Assembly (NCBI GenBank): GCA_963722175.1
Contig: CAVRKA010000004.1
Coordinates: 1,178,001 to 1,242,000 of the forward strand
DNA length: 64,000 nt
Origin: WHSW01 sp963722175
GTDB lineage: Bacteria; Actinomycetota; Thermoleophilia; Solirubrobacterales; 70-9
Direction of reading: 5' to 3'
The position numbers were made by a program, and so were the translations under genes. Below the pieces are notes generated by a model. That model did not search any database, was not told the DNA's origin, and saw nothing but the letters and a program-made list of their open reading frames with translations. Position 1 is the stretch's first letter, and each line of letters starts with the position of its first letter. This document shows, one piece after another, positions 7,834-17,120 of the stretch.

Positions 7834-8994
7834 ATGGGACTTTTCAGCCGCGGACCCAACCCCGATCATGATCGCCACCGGGGCGTCGAGCACGTCGCCG
7901 CGCCCGAGCCGGAAGAGCCGCCGAGCGGTATCTCGCTCCCGGAGGCCGAGAGCGAAACGCCTCCTGAGCCGACGATGGTGGAGGCCGCCGCGCCCGAGCC
8001 CGAGCTCACCATCGAGCTCGAGCCCGAGCCCGCCCCTGACGCCGAGCCGACCCCCGAGCCCGAGTCGACCGAGGAGCCCGAGCCCACCCCCGAGCCGGCC
8101 TCGGCCCGCCCGTTCGCGGTCGCCGCGTCGGTGCCCGACCCGGAGCCCGACGAGGAGGTGCGGATCACGGCCAGCGAGGCGATCGCGCCGCGGCGCGCGC
8201 CGGTCGAGCAGGAGGCGCCCGAGGAGCCCGGCGGACGGGCGAAGGTGATCAGCTTCGCGAACCAGAAGGGCGGGGTGGCGAAGACGACCTCGACCCTCAA
8301 TCTCGCCGTTGCCTTCGCCGACTCGGGCCACCGCGTCCTCTGCGTCGACCTCGACCCGCAGGGCAACCTGACGATGAGCCAGGGGATCGATCCCGACAAG
8401 GTCGAGAAGTCGATGTTCGACGTCCTCGTGCACCACATCCCGATCCGCGAGGCGATCCACGAGAAGGAGATCGACATCGCCGTCGCATCGATCGACCTCG
8501 CGGGAGCCGAGATCGCGATGTCCACCCAGATCGGCCGCGAGCGCTCCCTGGAGAAGGCGCTGAAGGTGGTCGAGCACGACTACGACTTCGTCTGCATCGA
8601 CACGCCGCCGAGCCTCGGGCTACTGACCGTGAACGCGCTCACCGCGTCCGACAAGGTGATCGTCCCGGTCCAGTGCGAGTACCTCTCGATGCGTGGGCTG
8701 CTGCAGCTCCAGAACACGCTCGAGATGATCCGTGAGAACCTCAACCCGAGGGTGCAGATCGAGGGCATCCTGCCGACGATGCTCGATTCACGCACCGTGC
8801 ACGCCAAGGAGGCGGTCGCGATTCTCGAGGAGAACTTCGGCGACCTGGTGTTCAAGTCGCGGATCAAGAAGGCGATCAAGTTTGCCGAGGCTCCCGTCCG
8901 TGGAATGAGCCTGCTCAAGTACGATCCCAACAGTAATGCGGCGGATTACTATCGCGAGCTCGCCGAGGAGGTACTGACCCATGGCGCGTCGTAA
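7834..8994 (+). CDS. parA: ParA-family ATPase with a long acidic N-terminal extension
   Basis: 386 residues. Residues 1 to about 132 are low-complexity, rich in Glu-Pro repeats, and probably disordered. The catalytic domain begins near RAKVISFANQKGGVAKTTST: the deviant Walker A KGGVAKTT (about 145-152) has the signature lysine. VDLDPQGNLTMSQG and CIDTPPSLGLLTVNAL supply switch I and II. This is the Soj/ParA type, which binds ATP, dimerises and positions cargo on the nucleoid. No parB is adjacent. The last 14 bases overlap the ftsZ-like gene, so both are probably made together; the pairing suggests division-site or protein positioning, not plasmid partition. ATG 7834 has no strong ribosome site. 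Confidence 0.85.
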   Translation: MGLFSRGPNPDHDRHRGVEHVAAPEPEEPPSGISLPEAESETPPEPTMVEAAAPEPELTIELEPEPAPDAEPTPEPESTEEPEPTPEPASARPFAVAASVPDPEPDEEVRITASEAIAPRRAPVEQEAPEEPGGRAKVISFANQKGGVAKTTSTLNLAVAFADSGHRVLCVDLDPQGNLTMSQGIDPDKVEKSMFDVLVHHIPIREAIHEKEIDIAVASIDLAGAEIAMSTQIGRERSLEKALKVVEHDYDFVCIDTPPSLGLLTVNALTASDKVIVPVQCEYLSMRGLLQLQNTLEMIRENLNPRVQIEGILPTMLDSRTVHAKEAVAILEENFGDLVFKSRIKKAIKFAEAPVRGMSLLKYDPNSNAADYYRELAEEVLTHGAS

Positions 8995-10453
8995 GCGGGC
9001 GAGTATGCGGGAGGGCCCGCTCGCCGACCTCTTCCGATCGACCGTCGATCCCGACGATCCGCCCGAGGCGCCGAAGCGCGGCGAGCAGCGGGCCGAGGAC
9101 GAGACCGGCGTGATGCGCGAGCAGCCGCCCGCGCCGCGCGAGAGCCGTCCGCCGGACCCCGAGCCGCAGGCCCCACCCGAGTCGCAGCCCTTCGACCATA
9201 CGCAGACCGAGCCCGAGTCCCCGCCCGAGGACGACGTGCGCGCCTACCGGACCGAGGAACCGCCCGCGGCCAAGGAGCGGCTCTCACGGATCTTCGCCGA
9301 CGACGTCCTCGACGCCGACCCGCCCGCCTACGGACGCGACGAGCCCACCTACAGCGGTGACTTCCGCGACGCGACCCCGCACGCCCCGGTGATCCGCGTG
9401 GTCGGGGTCGGCGGCGCCGGGGTGAACGCGATCAACCGGATGGTCGACGCCGGCATCCCCGGGGTTGAGTTCATGGCCGTCAACACCGACCTGCAGTCGC
9501 TGCAGCAGTCGAACGCCGACGTCACCGTGCACCTGGGCAGCGGGATGCAACGCGGCCTCGGCGCCGGCTCGGATCCGGAGCTCGGCTACCGGGCGGCATT
9601 CGAGGAGCAGGACAAGATCAAGCGCCTGCTCAAGGGGTCGGACATGGTCTTCGTCACCTGTGGCGCCGGCGGCGGTACCGGCACCGGCGCGGCGCCGGTG
9701 ATCGCCCGGCTCGCCCGTGACGTCGGCGCGCTCACGGTCGGAATCGTGACCAAGCCGTTCCGGTTCGAGGGCTCGCGCCGGGCCTCCCAGGCCGAGGAGG
9801 GCGTGAAGCAGATCGGGGCCGAGGTCGACACGCTGATCGTGGTCCCGAACGAGCGCCTGCTCACCGTGCTCGCGAAGACGACGACGATGGTCGAGGCCTT
9901 CCAGGTCGCCGACGACGTGCTCCGTCAGGGCGTGCAGGGGATCTCCGAGCTGATCACGCTTCCAGGGATGATCAACCTCGACTTCGCCGACGTGCGGACG
10001 ACGATGCGCGAGGCGGGCACCGCTTTGCTCGGGATCGGGATGGGCGCCGGCGACAGCCGCGCCGTGCAGGCGGCCGAGAGCGCCGTCTCCTCGCCGCTGC
10101 TCGAGACCTCGGTCGACGGGGCGCGTTCGATCCTGCTCTCGATCACCGGCGGCTCGAGTCTCTCGCTGCTCGAGGTCTCCGAGGCGGCGAAGATCGTCCA
10201 GGAGGCCGCGCACCCGGACGCCAACATCATCTTCGGCGCCAACATCGACGACAGCATCGACGACGAGGTCTGGATCACGGTGATCGCGACCCGCTTCGAC
10301 GAGACCGGGCGCCGTGCGGACCGTCCCGAGCTCGGCGAGCGCCGCGCGCTCGAGTCCGGCTCGCGCTCGAGCGGGCGCGCTACCCAGCGGGCCCCGAAGC
10401 CGCGCGTCCGCGACTTCGACGCCGACGTGCCCGAGTACGTCCCGGGCCGCTAG
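8981..10453 (+). CDS. ftsZ: FtsZ-family tubulin-like GTPase with an N-terminal extension
   Basis: 490 residues, against about 350-400 for ordinary FtsZ. Residues 1 to about 130 are charged, Pro/Glu-rich and likely unstructured, after a basic start and GPLADLFRSTVDP. The tubulin core starts at VIRVVGVGGAGVNAINRM (about 137). The G-box GAGGGTGTGAAP (about 228-239) and the T7 loop INLDFADVR (about 331-339) are intact, so GTP hydrolysis should work. The end, FDADVPEYVPGR, resembles the FtsZ C-terminal peptide that docks SepF/FtsA-type partners. There are no ftsQ, ftsA or mur genes here, so this may be a second FtsZ beside the one in the division cluster. Confidence 0.88.
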   Translation: MARRKRASMREGPLADLFRSTVDPDDPPEAPKRGEQRAEDETGVMREQPPAPRESRPPDPEPQAPPESQPFDHTQTEPESPPEDDVRAYRTEEPPAAKERLSRIFADDVLDADPPAYGRDEPTYSGDFRDATPHAPVIRVVGVGGAGVNAINRMVDAGIPGVEFMAVNTDLQSLQQSNADVTVHLGSGMQRGLGAGSDPELGYRAAFEEQDKIKRLLKGSDMVFVTCGAGGGTGTGAAPVIARLARDVGALTVGIVTKPFRFEGSRRASQAEEGVKQIGAEVDTLIVVPNERLLTVLAKTTTMVEAFQVADDVLRQGVQGISELITLPGMINLDFADVRTTMREAGTALLGIGMGAGDSRAVQAAESAVSSPLLETSVDGARSILLSITGGSSLSLLEVSEAAKIVQEAAHPDANIIFGANIDDSIDDEVWITVIATRFDETGRRADRPELGERRALESGSRSSGRATQRAPKPRVRDFDADVPEYVPGR

Positions 10454-10468
10454 CGCCGCCTGCCGCCC

Positions 10469-10474
10469 TAGTCT
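10469..10474 (+). promoter_or_regulatory. -10 box TAGTCT, leaderless start for ggt
   Basis: TAGTCT ends six bases before ATG 10481, and no Shine-Dalgarno sequence is present. This places the transcription start at or next to the start codon. Confidence 0.5.
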
Positions 10475-10480
10475 GCGCAT

Positions 10481-11968
10481 ATGAGCTCGCCCGGCGTAGT
10501 GGCTGCCGGCCACGCGGCGACCGCCGAGGCGGGGGCGCGGGTGCTGCGCGAGGGCGGCAACGCCGTCGACGCCGCGGTCGCCGCGGTGATGACCTCGTGC
10601 GTGACCGAGAGCCCGCTCACCGGACTCGGCGCGGGCGGCCACATGCTCGTCCACACCGGCGCCGAGACGACCGTGCTCGACTTCTTCGTCGCCGCCCCCG
10701 GGGCCGACGGGACCGAGCGCGGCGCGGAGCTGGTCCCGATCCCGATCTACTTCACGCCCGAGTCCGCGCAGGTCTTCAACGTCGGCGCCGCCTCGTGCGG
10801 GGTCCCCGGAACACCGGCGGGGCTGGAGCGTGCGGCCGAGCTGTTCGGCACCGTGCCGCTGGCGGAGCTCGCCCGGCCGGCCGCGGCGCTCGCACGCGAC
10901 GGGTTCACCATCAACCCTGAGCAGGCGTTCTTCTTCGAGATCCTGGCGCCGATCCTCACCCATTACGAGGAGGCGGCGGAGATCTATGCGCCGGAGGGCC
11001 GGGTGCTCGGCGTCGGCGACCGGTTCCGCTGGCCGGACCTCGGCGACGCGCTCGAGCGGCTCGGCGCCGAGGGCTCGGAGCCGTTCTACAGCGGTGAGAC
11101 GGCGCGGCGGATCTCCGACTGGGTGGTGGAGCGGGGCGGGATCCTCCGGACCGCCGATCTCGCCGCCTACGAGCCGATCGCCCGTGAGCCGGTGTCGGCG
11201 CGGTTTCGCGACCGCCAGGTGCTCACCAATCCGCCGCCGTCCTCGGGCGGGATCCTGATCGCGTTCGCGCTCGAGCTGCTCGCCCGCGTCGAGGGGTCGC
11301 CCGGGACCGAGGACATCGTGCTCGCGATGGAGGCGGCGCAGAGCGCACGCACGCGGGAGTTCCTCGCCGGTCTCTACGAGGACGGGTTCGCGGCCCGCTT
11401 CCTGTCGGCCGACCGGCTCGGCTCGACGACCCACATCACCGCGATCGACGCCGAGGGGATCTGCGCCAGCGTCACCTGCTCGAACGGAACCGGGTCGGGG
11501 CTGGTCGTTCCCGGCACGGGGGTCCACGTCAACAACATGCTCGGCGAGGAGGACCTGAACCCGTTCGGGTTCCACGAGCATGCCCCCGGACATCGCCTGC
11601 CGTCGATGATGTCGCCGACGGTCGTCCTCCGCGACGGCGAGCTCGAGGCCGGGCTCGGCAGCGGCGGCTCGAACCGGATTCGCGCCGCGATCCTGCAGAC
11701 GATCATGCGCCTCGTCTGCGATGGGATGGGCGTCGCCGAGGCGGTCAACGCCCCCCGGGTGCACTTCGAGCACGGCGCGATCCAGGCCGAGCCGGGGATC
11801 GACGAGGAGGCCCTGCGCCGGCTCGAGCAGCGCGGCTACGAGGTCGTCCGCTGGGCCGAGCGCAACGTCTTCTTCGGCGGCGTGCACGCGGTCGCCCGCG
11901 ATCCTCGGACCGGCGCGCTCTCGGGCGGCGGCGATCAGCGCCGCGGCGGCGCCGTCGCGGTCGCCTGA
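10481..11968 (+). CDS. ggt: Gamma-glutamyltransferase, cytosolic form
   Basis: A 495-residue Ntn-hydrolase that would cleave gamma-glutamyl bonds (glutathione-like or gamma-glutamyl peptides). The family start GGNAVDAAVAA is at about 28-38. The autocleavage/nucleophile Thr is in GSTTHITAID (about 310-319). NNMLGEEDLNP and PSMMSPTVV fit the small subunit, and GSGGSNRIRAAILQ forms the substrate loop. There is no signal peptide, unlike periplasmic E. coli Ggt, so it probably acts in the cytoplasm. A convergent hairpin follows the gene. Confidence 0.88.
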   Translation: MSSPGVVAAGHAATAEAGARVLREGGNAVDAAVAAVMTSCVTESPLTGLGAGGHMLVHTGAETTVLDFFVAAPGADGTERGAELVPIPIYFTPESAQVFNVGAASCGVPGTPAGLERAAELFGTVPLAELARPAAALARDGFTINPEQAFFFEILAPILTHYEEAAEIYAPEGRVLGVGDRFRWPDLGDALERLGAEGSEPFYSGETARRISDWVVERGGILRTADLAAYEPIAREPVSARFRDRQVLTNPPPSSGGILIAFALELLARVEGSPGTEDIVLAMEAAQSARTREFLAGLYEDGFAARFLSADRLGSTTHITAIDAEGICASVTCSNGTGSGLVVPGTGVHVNNMLGEEDLNPFGFHEHAPGHRLPSMMSPTVVLRDGELEAGLGSGGSNRIRAAILQTIMRLVCDGMGVAEAVNAPRVHFEHGAIQAEPGIDEEALRRLEQRGYEVVRWAERNVFFGGVHAVARDPRTGALSGGGDQRRGGAVAVA

Positions 11969-11989
11969 CGCGAGCCGCCCCGACGCGGC

Positions 11990-12033
11990 GAACGTCCCGG
12001 AATGTGCCCGGGAGGGGCTACTCAGGGACGTTC
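11990..12033. terminator. Convergent hairpin between ggt and the LON-domain gene
   Basis: A perfect 9-bp inverted repeat, GAACGTCCC (11990-11998) and GGGACGTTC (12025-12033), lies in the 107-base gap between two convergent genes. The 26-base loop itself holds CCCGGG. No T-run follows on either strand, so termination is inferred from position. Confidence 0.5.
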
Positions 12034-12075
12034 ACCGAAGTTGCGCACCGTAACCACGGGTTGGGTCAGGGGCGC

Positions 12076-12711
12076 CTACAGGTCGCCGATGATCACGCGG
12101 CCGTTGACCTTGGCGCGCTCGGCGATCTCGCGCGAGCGGCTGACCGCCTCGACCAGCGCCCCGAGGGCGGCGGCGAGGATCCGCATCCGCTCGGGCTCGA
12201 AGCGCTGCTCGAGCAGCCGTTGCTTGGTCTCCGGGGGCAGCTCGACCCGGGCCGCGATCCCGTAGGAGTCGTAGGTCTCGAGCTCGTCCGGGCCCGGCGG
12301 CTCGCCGCCGACCCGCCGGACGAGGTCGGCGAACGCCTCGCGGGCCTCGGCCGCCGCGTCGGTTTCGGCCTCGTCGGGGGATCGGGGCTCGACCGGCTCG
12401 ACCTCGCCGGCGGGGTAGTCGGAAGCCTCGAACCGGTCGAGGACCCGGAACGGGCGCTCGCCGGTGACGATGATGTTGAGCCGGCCGTCGTCGAAGCGCT
12501 CGGTGACCTCGGTGACCCGCGCCTCGCAGCCGACCCGTCGCGCGCCGAGCTCCTCGTCGCGGAAGACGATCCCGAACGGCTCGCCGTCCTCCAGACAGCG
12601 CGCGATCATCCGCTTGTAGCGGTCCTCGAAGATGTGCAGGGGGAGCAGCTCGCCCGGGAGCAGCACCAGGGGCAACTCGAAGATCGGCAGCTCGAGGCCG
12701 TCGCCCGCCAT
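12076..12711 (-). CDS. LON substrate-binding-domain protein
   Basis: 211 residues that match the N-terminal (substrate-binding) domain of Lon protease without ATPase or peptidase domains. The hallmark LPIFELPLVLLPGELLPLHI (8-27) is followed by FEDRYKRMIARCLEDGEPFGI. Such stand-alone proteins are common in actinobacteria and their role is unsettled; protein quality control is a guess. The start ATG lies six bases from a TAGACT box on the minus strand, again a leaderless arrangement. Confidence 0.85.
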   Translation of the reverse strand: MAGDGLELPIFELPLVLLPGELLPLHIFEDRYKRMIARCLEDGEPFGIVFRDEELGARRVGCEARVTEVTERFDDGRLNIIVTGERPFRVLDRFEASDYPAGEVEPVEPRSPDEAETDAAAEAREAFADLVRRVGGEPPGPDELETYDSYGIAARVELPPETKQRLLEQRFEPERMRILAAALGALVEAVSRSREIAERAKVNGRVIIGDL

Positions 12712-12717
12712 GCCCGA

Positions 12718-12723
12718 AGTCTA
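12718..12723 (-). promoter_or_regulatory. -10 box TAGACT, leaderless start for the LON-domain gene
   Basis: On the minus strand TAGACT ends six bases before ATG 12711; no Shine-Dalgarno sequence is visible. Confidence 0.5.
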
Positions 12724-12748
12724 GGACGCGACAGAATGCGGGCTGCGG

Positions 12749-13924
12749 ATGGCCGACGTCGACTGGGAAGCCGAGGGCCTGCTCGAGAGCCTCGACGGCG
12801 AGGCGCGGGCGGCGCGCGAGCGGCTGCTCGACGAGCTCGCCGGCGAGGGGGTCGAGCTCGAAGAGCTGCGGACGGCCGTGGCCGAGGATCGCCTCGCCCT
12901 GGTGCCGGTCGAGCGTGTCCTGAGCGGGGCCGGCGAACGGCTGACCGTCGATGAGGTGGCCGAGCGTGCGGGCGTCGACCGTGACCTCCTCGACCGCGAC
13001 TGGCGGGCCTTGGGCATGGCGCTCTCGGACGACGACGAGAGGATCTACACCGAGCGCGACGTCGAGGCCGCGAAGCGGGTCAAGGCGCTGCTCGACGGCG
13101 GGATCCCGGAGCAGAGCGTGCTCGAGATCGCCCGGCTACTGGGGATGTCGATGTCGCAGCTCGCCGCCGCCAACCGCCGCGTGATCGCCGACGCGTTCCT
13201 GCGCGACGGCGACACCGAATACGACGCCGCGAAACGGTTCGCCGCCGCAGCCGAGGCGTTCCTGCCGCTGATCGGCGAGACGCTCGAATACGTCCTCTCC
13301 CTGCACCTGCGCGAGCAGATCCGCCACGACGCGTTCGGGCTCGCCGAGCTCTCCTCGGGGCGGGCCGCAGCCGCCGAGGAGGCGACGATCTGCTTCGCGG
13401 ACCTCGTCGACTTCACGCAGCTCGGCGAGACGCTCGAGCCCGAGGAGCTGGGAGGGGTCACCGGGCGTCTCGGAGAGCTCGCCTCGGCTGCCGTTGAGCC
13501 CCCGGTCCGGCTGGTGAAGATGATCGGGGACGCGGCAATGCTGGTCGGCCCCGAGCCCGGCCCGGTCGTCGAGGCGGCACTCGACCTGGTCGAGGCCGTC
13601 GCCGACGAGGGCGAGGACTTCCCGCTCCTGCGGGCCGGCGTGGCGCGGGGCCAGGCGCTGCCCAGGGGCGGCGACTGGTACGGGCGACCGGTCAACCTCG
13701 CCAGCAGGATCACCGGGATCGCGCGCCCCGGCAGCGTGCTCGCGGACGCCGAGGTTCACGATGCGCTCGACGACGACTACGAGTGGTCGTTTGCGGGCGA
13801 GCGGCGGCTGAAGGGCATCGACGACCGCGTCAGGCTGTTTCGCTGCCGGCGCAACGGGGCCGACGAGGATTCGACGATCAGAGGTGCGCGAGCGCCTCGC
13901 CGGCGGCGCGCTCGCCCGAGCTGA
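12749..13924 (+). CDS. Class III adenylyl cyclase with N-terminal regulatory domain
   Basis: 391 residues predicted to make cAMP from ATP. The N-terminal half (about 60-150) contains VDEVAERAGVDRDLLDRDW and IYTERDVEAAKRVKALLDGG, a MerR-like helical layout found in the autoinhibitory domain of mycobacterial Rv1264/Rv2212-type cyclases. The catalytic half has all expected residues: metal-binding Asp in CFADLVDFTQ, adenine-specifying Lys and the second metal Asp in VKMIGDAAM, Asp in GGDWYGRPV, and Asn/Arg in NLASRI. There are no membrane segments. Its 3' end overlaps the convergent amine oxidase gene by 47 bases. The Arg-rich C-terminal tail may be only read-through. Confidence 0.88.
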   Translation: MADVDWEAEGLLESLDGEARAARERLLDELAGEGVELEELRTAVAEDRLALVPVERVLSGAGERLTVDEVAERAGVDRDLLDRDWRALGMALSDDDERIYTERDVEAAKRVKALLDGGIPEQSVLEIARLLGMSMSQLAAANRRVIADAFLRDGDTEYDAAKRFAAAAEAFLPLIGETLEYVLSLHLREQIRHDAFGLAELSSGRAAAAEEATICFADLVDFTQLGETLEPEELGGVTGRLGELASAAVEPPVRLVKMIGDAAMLVGPEPGPVVEAALDLVEAVADEGEDFPLLRAGVARGQALPRGGDWYGRPVNLASRITGIARPGSVLADAEVHDALDDDYEWSFAGERRLKGIDDRVRLFRCRRNGADEDSTIRGARAPRRRRARPS

Positions 13925-15233
13925 TCGCGCCGTCGATGTAGCCCGACCACCGGGTCGCGGTCTCGGTCCCGGCCCAGTGAACGAGCCCGACCGGCTCGCG
14001 CAAGGCGGGGCCCGACGCCGTCCAGCCGCCGGTCGCGAACGTCGCCACCGGTCCGCCGCCGCTCCACCGCTCGGTCGCCCAGTCCTGCTCGATGTAGCGC
14101 TCCGCGGCCTTGGCCCGCGGCCCGAACAGCGACTCGAAGCAGCCGAGCACCGCCCGTCGCCGCTCCGACTTCCCGAGCCGCGCGAAGGCCCGTGCGTCAC
14201 GTCCGCCGACGAAGCCCACCAAGGCGCCGCGCGAGCCGCCCGGCGGGCTGTTGTCGAACGTGAGCGTCACCGGCCCCGCCTCGTTGAGCGCCTCGCCCGA
14301 CAGCCCGTCGGCGCGCCAGAACGGCTCGTCGTAGATCGCCGTTGCCTTGACGAGCCAACCCATCGGCATCCGCTGGGCGAGCTGGGAGTGGGCGGCGGGC
14401 AGCGCCGGGTCGAACACGATCCGGGTGCGCAGCGCCGGCGGGACGGCGACGATCGCCCGCCGGGCCGTGACCTCGGTGGCGCCGGCGGCGATCCGCAGGC
14501 CGCCGGCCCGCTCGGTGATCTTGGAGACCGGCGAGCCGAGCACGACGCGGTCGCCGAGCTCGGTCGCGACCCGGATCGCGATCTCCTGGGAGCCGCCGAC
14601 CAGCCGGTCCTGCTGGGCGCCGCCGACGGTGTCGGTCATCATCTCGAAGCTGCCGACCGAGTTCAGGAAGAAGGCGAGGTGGAGCATCGAGAGCTCCTCC
14701 GGCTCGGCGCCCCAGGCGGTTCGCGCGGTCACGCGCAGCAGCCGCTTTGCCGTGCGCGTGAACATCGTCCGATCGACCCACTCGGCGAGGCTGGTCCCGT
14801 CGAGGCTCGTCGCATCCGCCGCCTCCCACGGAGCGGCCGGGTCGATGTTGCGGGAGAGGCCGTTGAGCTTGCGCAGGCCACGGGCGATGTCCAGCAGGAC
14901 GAGCGGCCCGAGCCGCGGGATCGTGCCGCGGTAGCGGCGCAGGCGCCCGTCGAGCCGGATCAGGTTCTCCCCCTCGGTATGGGTCGGGAAGGTCTCGACG
15001 CCGACCGCCTCGGCGAGGGCGTAGGCCCGATCCTGGGTCGGGCCGATCCACTGGCCTCCGGCCTCGACCACCTGGCCGTCGCCGATGTCGGCGTTGACGG
15101 TGCGCCCGCCGACCCGGTCGCGCGCCTCGAGCACGACAACCGAGCGGCCCGCCGTCGCGATCTCGCGGGCCGCCGCCAGGCCCGCGAACCCGGCGCCCAC
15201 CACGGCGACGTCCACGTCGGCTCCGGGGCTCAT
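13878..15233 (-). CDS. Flavin-containing monoamine oxidase
   Basis: A 451-residue FAD enzyme that oxidises primary or secondary amines to aldehydes. The dinucleotide-binding motif VVGAGFAGLAAAREIA is at about 10-25, followed by VVLEARDRVGGRT. The C-terminal FAD contact VHWAGTETATRWSGYIDGA is typical of the MAO/putrescine oxidase group. ATG 15233 was chosen because the Rossmann fold starts directly after it and GGAG lies upstream; ATG 15272 would add 13 residues. The putative promoter region faces the dipZ-like gene. Confidence 0.88.
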   Translation of the reverse strand: MSPGADVDVAVVGAGFAGLAAAREIATAGRSVVVLEARDRVGGRTVNADIGDGQVVEAGGQWIGPTQDRAYALAEAVGVETFPTHTEGENLIRLDGRLRRYRGTIPRLGPLVLLDIARGLRKLNGLSRNIDPAAPWEAADATSLDGTSLAEWVDRTMFTRTAKRLLRVTARTAWGAEPEELSMLHLAFFLNSVGSFEMMTDTVGGAQQDRLVGGSQEIAIRVATELGDRVVLGSPVSKITERAGGLRIAAGATEVTARRAIVAVPPALRTRIVFDPALPAAHSQLAQRMPMGWLVKATAIYDEPFWRADGLSGEALNEAGPVTLTFDNSPPGGSRGALVGFVGGRDARAFARLGKSERRRAVLGCFESLFGPRAKAAERYIEQDWATERWSGGGPVATFATGGWTASGPALREPVGLVHWAGTETATRWSGYIDGAISSGERAAGEALAHL

Positions 15234-15327
15234 CAACTGATCGGCTCCATCCACGAGACCGTAATCCGTCATGAGGCGCCGTGGGTTCAGTAACGGTTTA
15301 CACGCTTGAACGACCATAGTTGAAGAG

Positions 15328-17076
15328 ATGGTTCTGCTGATGCTGTTCGCGTTCGTCGCGGGCGCCGCGACGGCGCTCTCGCCCTGCGTGCTGCCGGTCT
15401 TGCCCGCGGTGCTGGGCGCCGGCGTGACCGGCGGGCGCCGCCGGCCCCTGGGGGTGGTCACCGGCCTCGTGCTCGCGTTCACGTTCGCGACGATCGCGCT
15501 GGTCTACGTGATCGACGCCCTCGGCCTTCCCGACGACCTCGTGCGCACGCTGGCGATCGTCACCCTGTTCGTCTTCGGCGTGAGCCTCCTGATCCCGGGC
15601 CTCGGCGACCGGATCGAGGCGTTCGGCAGCCGCATCGCCCCCGGCCCGGCGCGGGTCGGCGGCGAGGGCTTCGGCTCCGGCCTCGTCCTCGGCGCCAGCC
15701 TGGGGCTCGTCTACACGCCCTGCGCCGGCCCGATTCTCGCCGGCGTGATCACGGTCTCGGCGGCTCAGGACTTCACCGCCGGCAAGCTCGCGGTCGCGCT
15801 CGCCTACGCGGTGGGCTCGGGCGCGGTGCTCTACCTGCTGATGCTCGGCGGCCGCCGGCTCGTCGACCGCGTCAAGCCCGCCCGCGCCTTCGTCCAGACC
15901 GCCACCGGCGCGATCATGGTCGCGGTCGCGGTCGCGATGACCGCCGACCTCGACCTCAAGTTCCAGAACGCGATCGCCGACGACCTCCCCTCGGTGCTCG
16001 TCAACCCGAGCGGCGAGCTCGAGGAATCGGACGCCGTCGCCGACGAGCTCGCCGACGTGCGCGGTGGCCACGGGGCCGAGGAGGGGGGAGCGGCCGAGGC
16101 GGCGGCCGGCGTCAGGCTGCCCGACTACGGCGCCGCCCCGGACTTCACCGACACCCAGCGCTGGTTCAACACGCCCGGCGGCGAGCCGCTCTCGATCGCG
16201 GACCTGACCCGCGAGCAGGGCGGCGTGGTGCTGATCGACTTCTGGACCTACACCTGCATCAACTGCATCCGCACCCTGCCGTACGTCAAGTCGTGGGACG
16301 AGGAGTACCGCGACGACGGACTGACCGTGGTCGGCGTGCACGCGCCCGAGTTCGCGTTCGAGAAGGACGCCGACAACGTCGCCGGCGCGATCGCCGACGA
16401 GGAGATCCGCTACCCCGTCGTCCAGGACAACGAGCTCGGTACCTGGAACGCGTTCGCGAACCAGTACTGGCCGGCCAAGTACCTGATCGACGCCGATGGC
16501 CGGGTCCGATACGCGCACTTCGGCGAGGGCGCATACGAGGAGACCGAGCAGGCGATTCGCTCGCTGCTCGCCGAGGCCGGCGAGGCCCGGCTCGGGGGCT
16601 CGGCGAAGCCGGAGGGCGACGTCGAGACCGCCGACCGCGAGCTGCGCACGCCCGAGACGTACCTCGGCTTCGCGCGCGCCGAGGGATGGGTCAACGGACC
16701 GCAGCCGGGGCCGAAGGACTACGGCTCAGCCGATCCGGCGTCGCTGGATCTCAACCAGTTCGCCTACGGCGGCGCCTGGGACGTCGACGAGGAGGCGGCG
16801 ACGGCCTTGCGCGACGCCTCGGTTGCACTCTCGTTCCAGGCCCGCCGGGTGTTCCTGGTCCTCGGCTCGCCCGGCGGCGAGCCGCGCCAGGTCGAGGTCC
16901 TGCTCGACGGCGAGCCGATCGCGGACGCGGACGCGGGCGACGACGTCTCGGACGCGACCGCGACGATCACCGAGCAGCGCCTCTACCGGCTCGTCGACCT
17001 CGCCGACGCCGGGCGCCACACGCTCGAGCTTCGCTTCGCCGACGGGATCGAGGGCTACGCGTTCACGTTCGGGTAG
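15328..17076 (+). CDS. dipZ: DipZ-like thiol-disulfide protein: CcdA membrane domain plus thioredoxin domain
   Basis: 582 residues. The N-terminal CcdA/DsbD transmembrane domain has six likely helices and the redox cysteines in ALSPCVLPVLPA (about 16-27) and VYTPCAGPIL (about 129-138). A redoxin domain follows (about 270-420) with the active site YTCINCIRTLPYV: C-x-x-C is CINC. A C-terminal beta-rich domain (about 430-582) completes the M. tuberculosis DipZ arrangement. It should carry electrons across the membrane to extracytoplasmic disulfides. CATAGT lies seven bases before ATG 15328, compatible with a leaderless start. Confidence 0.88.
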   Translation: MVLLMLFAFVAGAATALSPCVLPVLPAVLGAGVTGGRRRPLGVVTGLVLAFTFATIALVYVIDALGLPDDLVRTLAIVTLFVFGVSLLIPGLGDRIEAFGSRIAPGPARVGGEGFGSGLVLGASLGLVYTPCAGPILAGVITVSAAQDFTAGKLAVALAYAVGSGAVLYLLMLGGRRLVDRVKPARAFVQTATGAIMVAVAVAMTADLDLKFQNAIADDLPSVLVNPSGELEESDAVADELADVRGGHGAEEGGAAEAAAGVRLPDYGAAPDFTDTQRWFNTPGGEPLSIADLTREQGGVVLIDFWTYTCINCIRTLPYVKSWDEEYRDDGLTVVGVHAPEFAFEKDADNVAGAIADEEIRYPVVQDNELGTWNAFANQYWPAKYLIDADGRVRYAHFGEGAYEETEQAIRSLLAEAGEARLGGSAKPEGDVETADRELRTPETYLGFARAEGWVNGPQPGPKDYGSADPASLDLNQFAYGGAWDVDEEAATALRDASVALSFQARRVFLVLGSPGGEPRQVEVLLDGEPIADADAGDDVSDATATITEQRLYRLVDLADAGRHTLELRFADGIEGYAFTFG

Positions 17077-17120
17077 GGCGGCGCTAACCTCCTGCCGCCA
17101 ACGAAGGAGGGAGCAGGATC

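Noticed and set aside
9284..11887. Frame of 867 codons on the minus strand opposite ftsZ and ggt
   Set aside because: Composition is typical of an antisense shadow; both plus-strand genes carry clear family motifs.
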